This document shows positions 62,831-64,000 of a stretch of 64,000 bases of DNA, one piece after another. Origin of the DNA: Loxodes magnus (Eukaryota; Ciliophora; Karyorelictea; Loxodida; Loxodidae); NCBI GenBank assembly GCA_946699065.1, contig CAMPDV010000096.1, forward strand, positions 768,543-832,542. Direction: 5' to 3'. Below the pieces are notes generated by a model. That model saw nothing but the letters and a program-made list of their open reading frames with translations. It was not told the origin of the DNA and ran no database searches. How positions within the stretch are numbered: position 1 is the first letter of the stretch; each line of letters begins with the position of its first letter. A program made the position numbers and the translations under genes.

Positions 62831-64000
62831 CAAAGAATCAAAGAAAGTTAATATTTGAATGAGTGCAAATCTTAAAAATTGTATATAAGCCTGATCTTTA
62901 CTTATTTAATTAATAATTTATCCTATATTTTATATAATTCTTCATTCTTTGGATTTCATCTTATATATTAATAAAATTATTAGCTTAACTTATACATTTC
63001 TCTTAAAGCTTTATACATGCTCCTGTTTATTGTAACTAAAAAAGAAATAGTTTAAATTTAAATTTTATTTAATTAATTTAGATTGCTGAATGATTCATAT
63101 GTTTATGTATTTTAATCTTAGAAATATAAAATATTTTATTAAGAAGCCAATGAAAGTATAATTAACTATTTAGAAGTTAAACTACCAAATATATTCATTC
63201 TTAACTAAAAATACTTAGCTTAAAATATTAAATTATCAAGTCATGCTAAGGTAAATAAGCCTTATACATATAAATTTTATTTAACCAATAATCTTGCAAT
63301 CTTAAAGTTTGAAAGAAATAATTAAATTTAACTAACTTACATTAAAATAAATAAGTTTATTCCCTTTATATAACGTATAATCTAGTTATATTTAGCTTAT
63401 CAGCTACTATATTTTTATTATTTTATATAAGTAGATTAGTCTTATACTAGTATCTTGTTAAATATCTCTATCTTTAATTTATAAATAGGAAAAGCATATA
63501 TATTTACGTTAAGGGACTTTAAAAATTATGTTCGCTTGAGAAAATATACTTAGATATTAAGATACACAAATGAATAGTTGCTTTTAGCTATATGAAATAT
63601 TTTAATTTTATGTAACTGATAATTAAATAAAATATTTCACTGTTAGAATTAGGGGCTGCTGTCAAAAAAATAAGAAAAGCTACCTAAAATTAAATTTGGT
63701 AATTGATTCCTCTTCTTTACATACCTTGCTATAATCTTGCTAGAATAATTTTTGGAAATCTAAAGAAAATATCTATTATATATTTTTAATTTTTATCAAA
63801 AGTTATGACGAAGATAAACTCTACAATTATCTTTTCTATTATAAAGTGAATTTTAATTATTTAGTAAAGGTAAGAGATTTTATTGTAATAATAACAAAAG
63901 ATCTTTAAAAGTTCATAATTAAACTAATTATAATTCAAATATTTCAGCTTTAATTTCTTAACTTTAAATAATTTCTATATCTGTTATTATCTACTTACTC
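62831..64000. other. no supported gene
   Basis: AT-rich sequence to the end of the window. Nothing recognised. Confidence 0.4.

Overview
The window is very AT-rich DNA from a ciliate, most likely Tetrahymena or a close relative. The strongest sign is the genetic code. Read with TAA and TAG as glutamine and TGA as the only stop, several regions open into conserved proteins that the standard code hides. A single complete tRNA-Lys(UUU) gene lies at 33179-33251. Long gene-poor stretches, multicopy repeats and decayed gene and retroelement remnants fit germline (micronuclear), possibly germline-limited, DNA. That last point is inference: no telomere array or chromosome breakage sequence was seen.

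Layout. 1-18.2 kb is mostly single-copy. It holds a frameshifted B-box/leucine-rich-repeat pseudogene (minus, about 2.3-4.35 kb), a first divergent copy of a small zinc-module gene (9352-9783), an apparently intact coiled-coil/Cys-pair gene with one intron (11995-13012) and a protein-kinase pseudogene (15198-17231). At 18255-18950 there is a broken Gag/ORF1-like remnant (coiled coil plus CCHC knuckle). A second, independent one is at 58946-59775. Between them lies a block of about 40 kb built from repeated units.

The repeat block. About 12.4 kb (19.1-31.5 kb) is duplicated in direct orientation at 38.6-51.0 kb, nearly identical over most of its length. Inside and around it sit further copies of the small gene family, all on the minus strand except an inverted pseudogene at 61884-62314. 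The family encodes 141-144 aa proteins with a conserved N-terminal GMPTLL...KELPPL region and two zinc modules of identical spacing (C-x-H-x10-C-x2-C). Nine copies are intact, one has lost half of its second module, one is an inverted pseudogene, and eight strongly decayed copies each lie a few hundred bases upstream of an intact copy. Intact copies have the palindrome ACACGTGT a few bases before the ATG. Copies fall into type I (22.0, 30.1, 41.5, 49.6 kb) and type II (26.0, 34.3, 45.5, 54.4 kb). Type II units also carry two conserved hairpins downstream of the gene and a second ACACGTGT about 440 bases upstream.

How the parts fit: this looks like a family of small zinc-binding proteins that expanded with its repeat unit, kept its coding sequence across diverged copies, and shed decayed paralogues, within germline-type DNA where ordinary genes (kinase, LRR protein, Gag) decay. 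The function of the small proteins is unknown.
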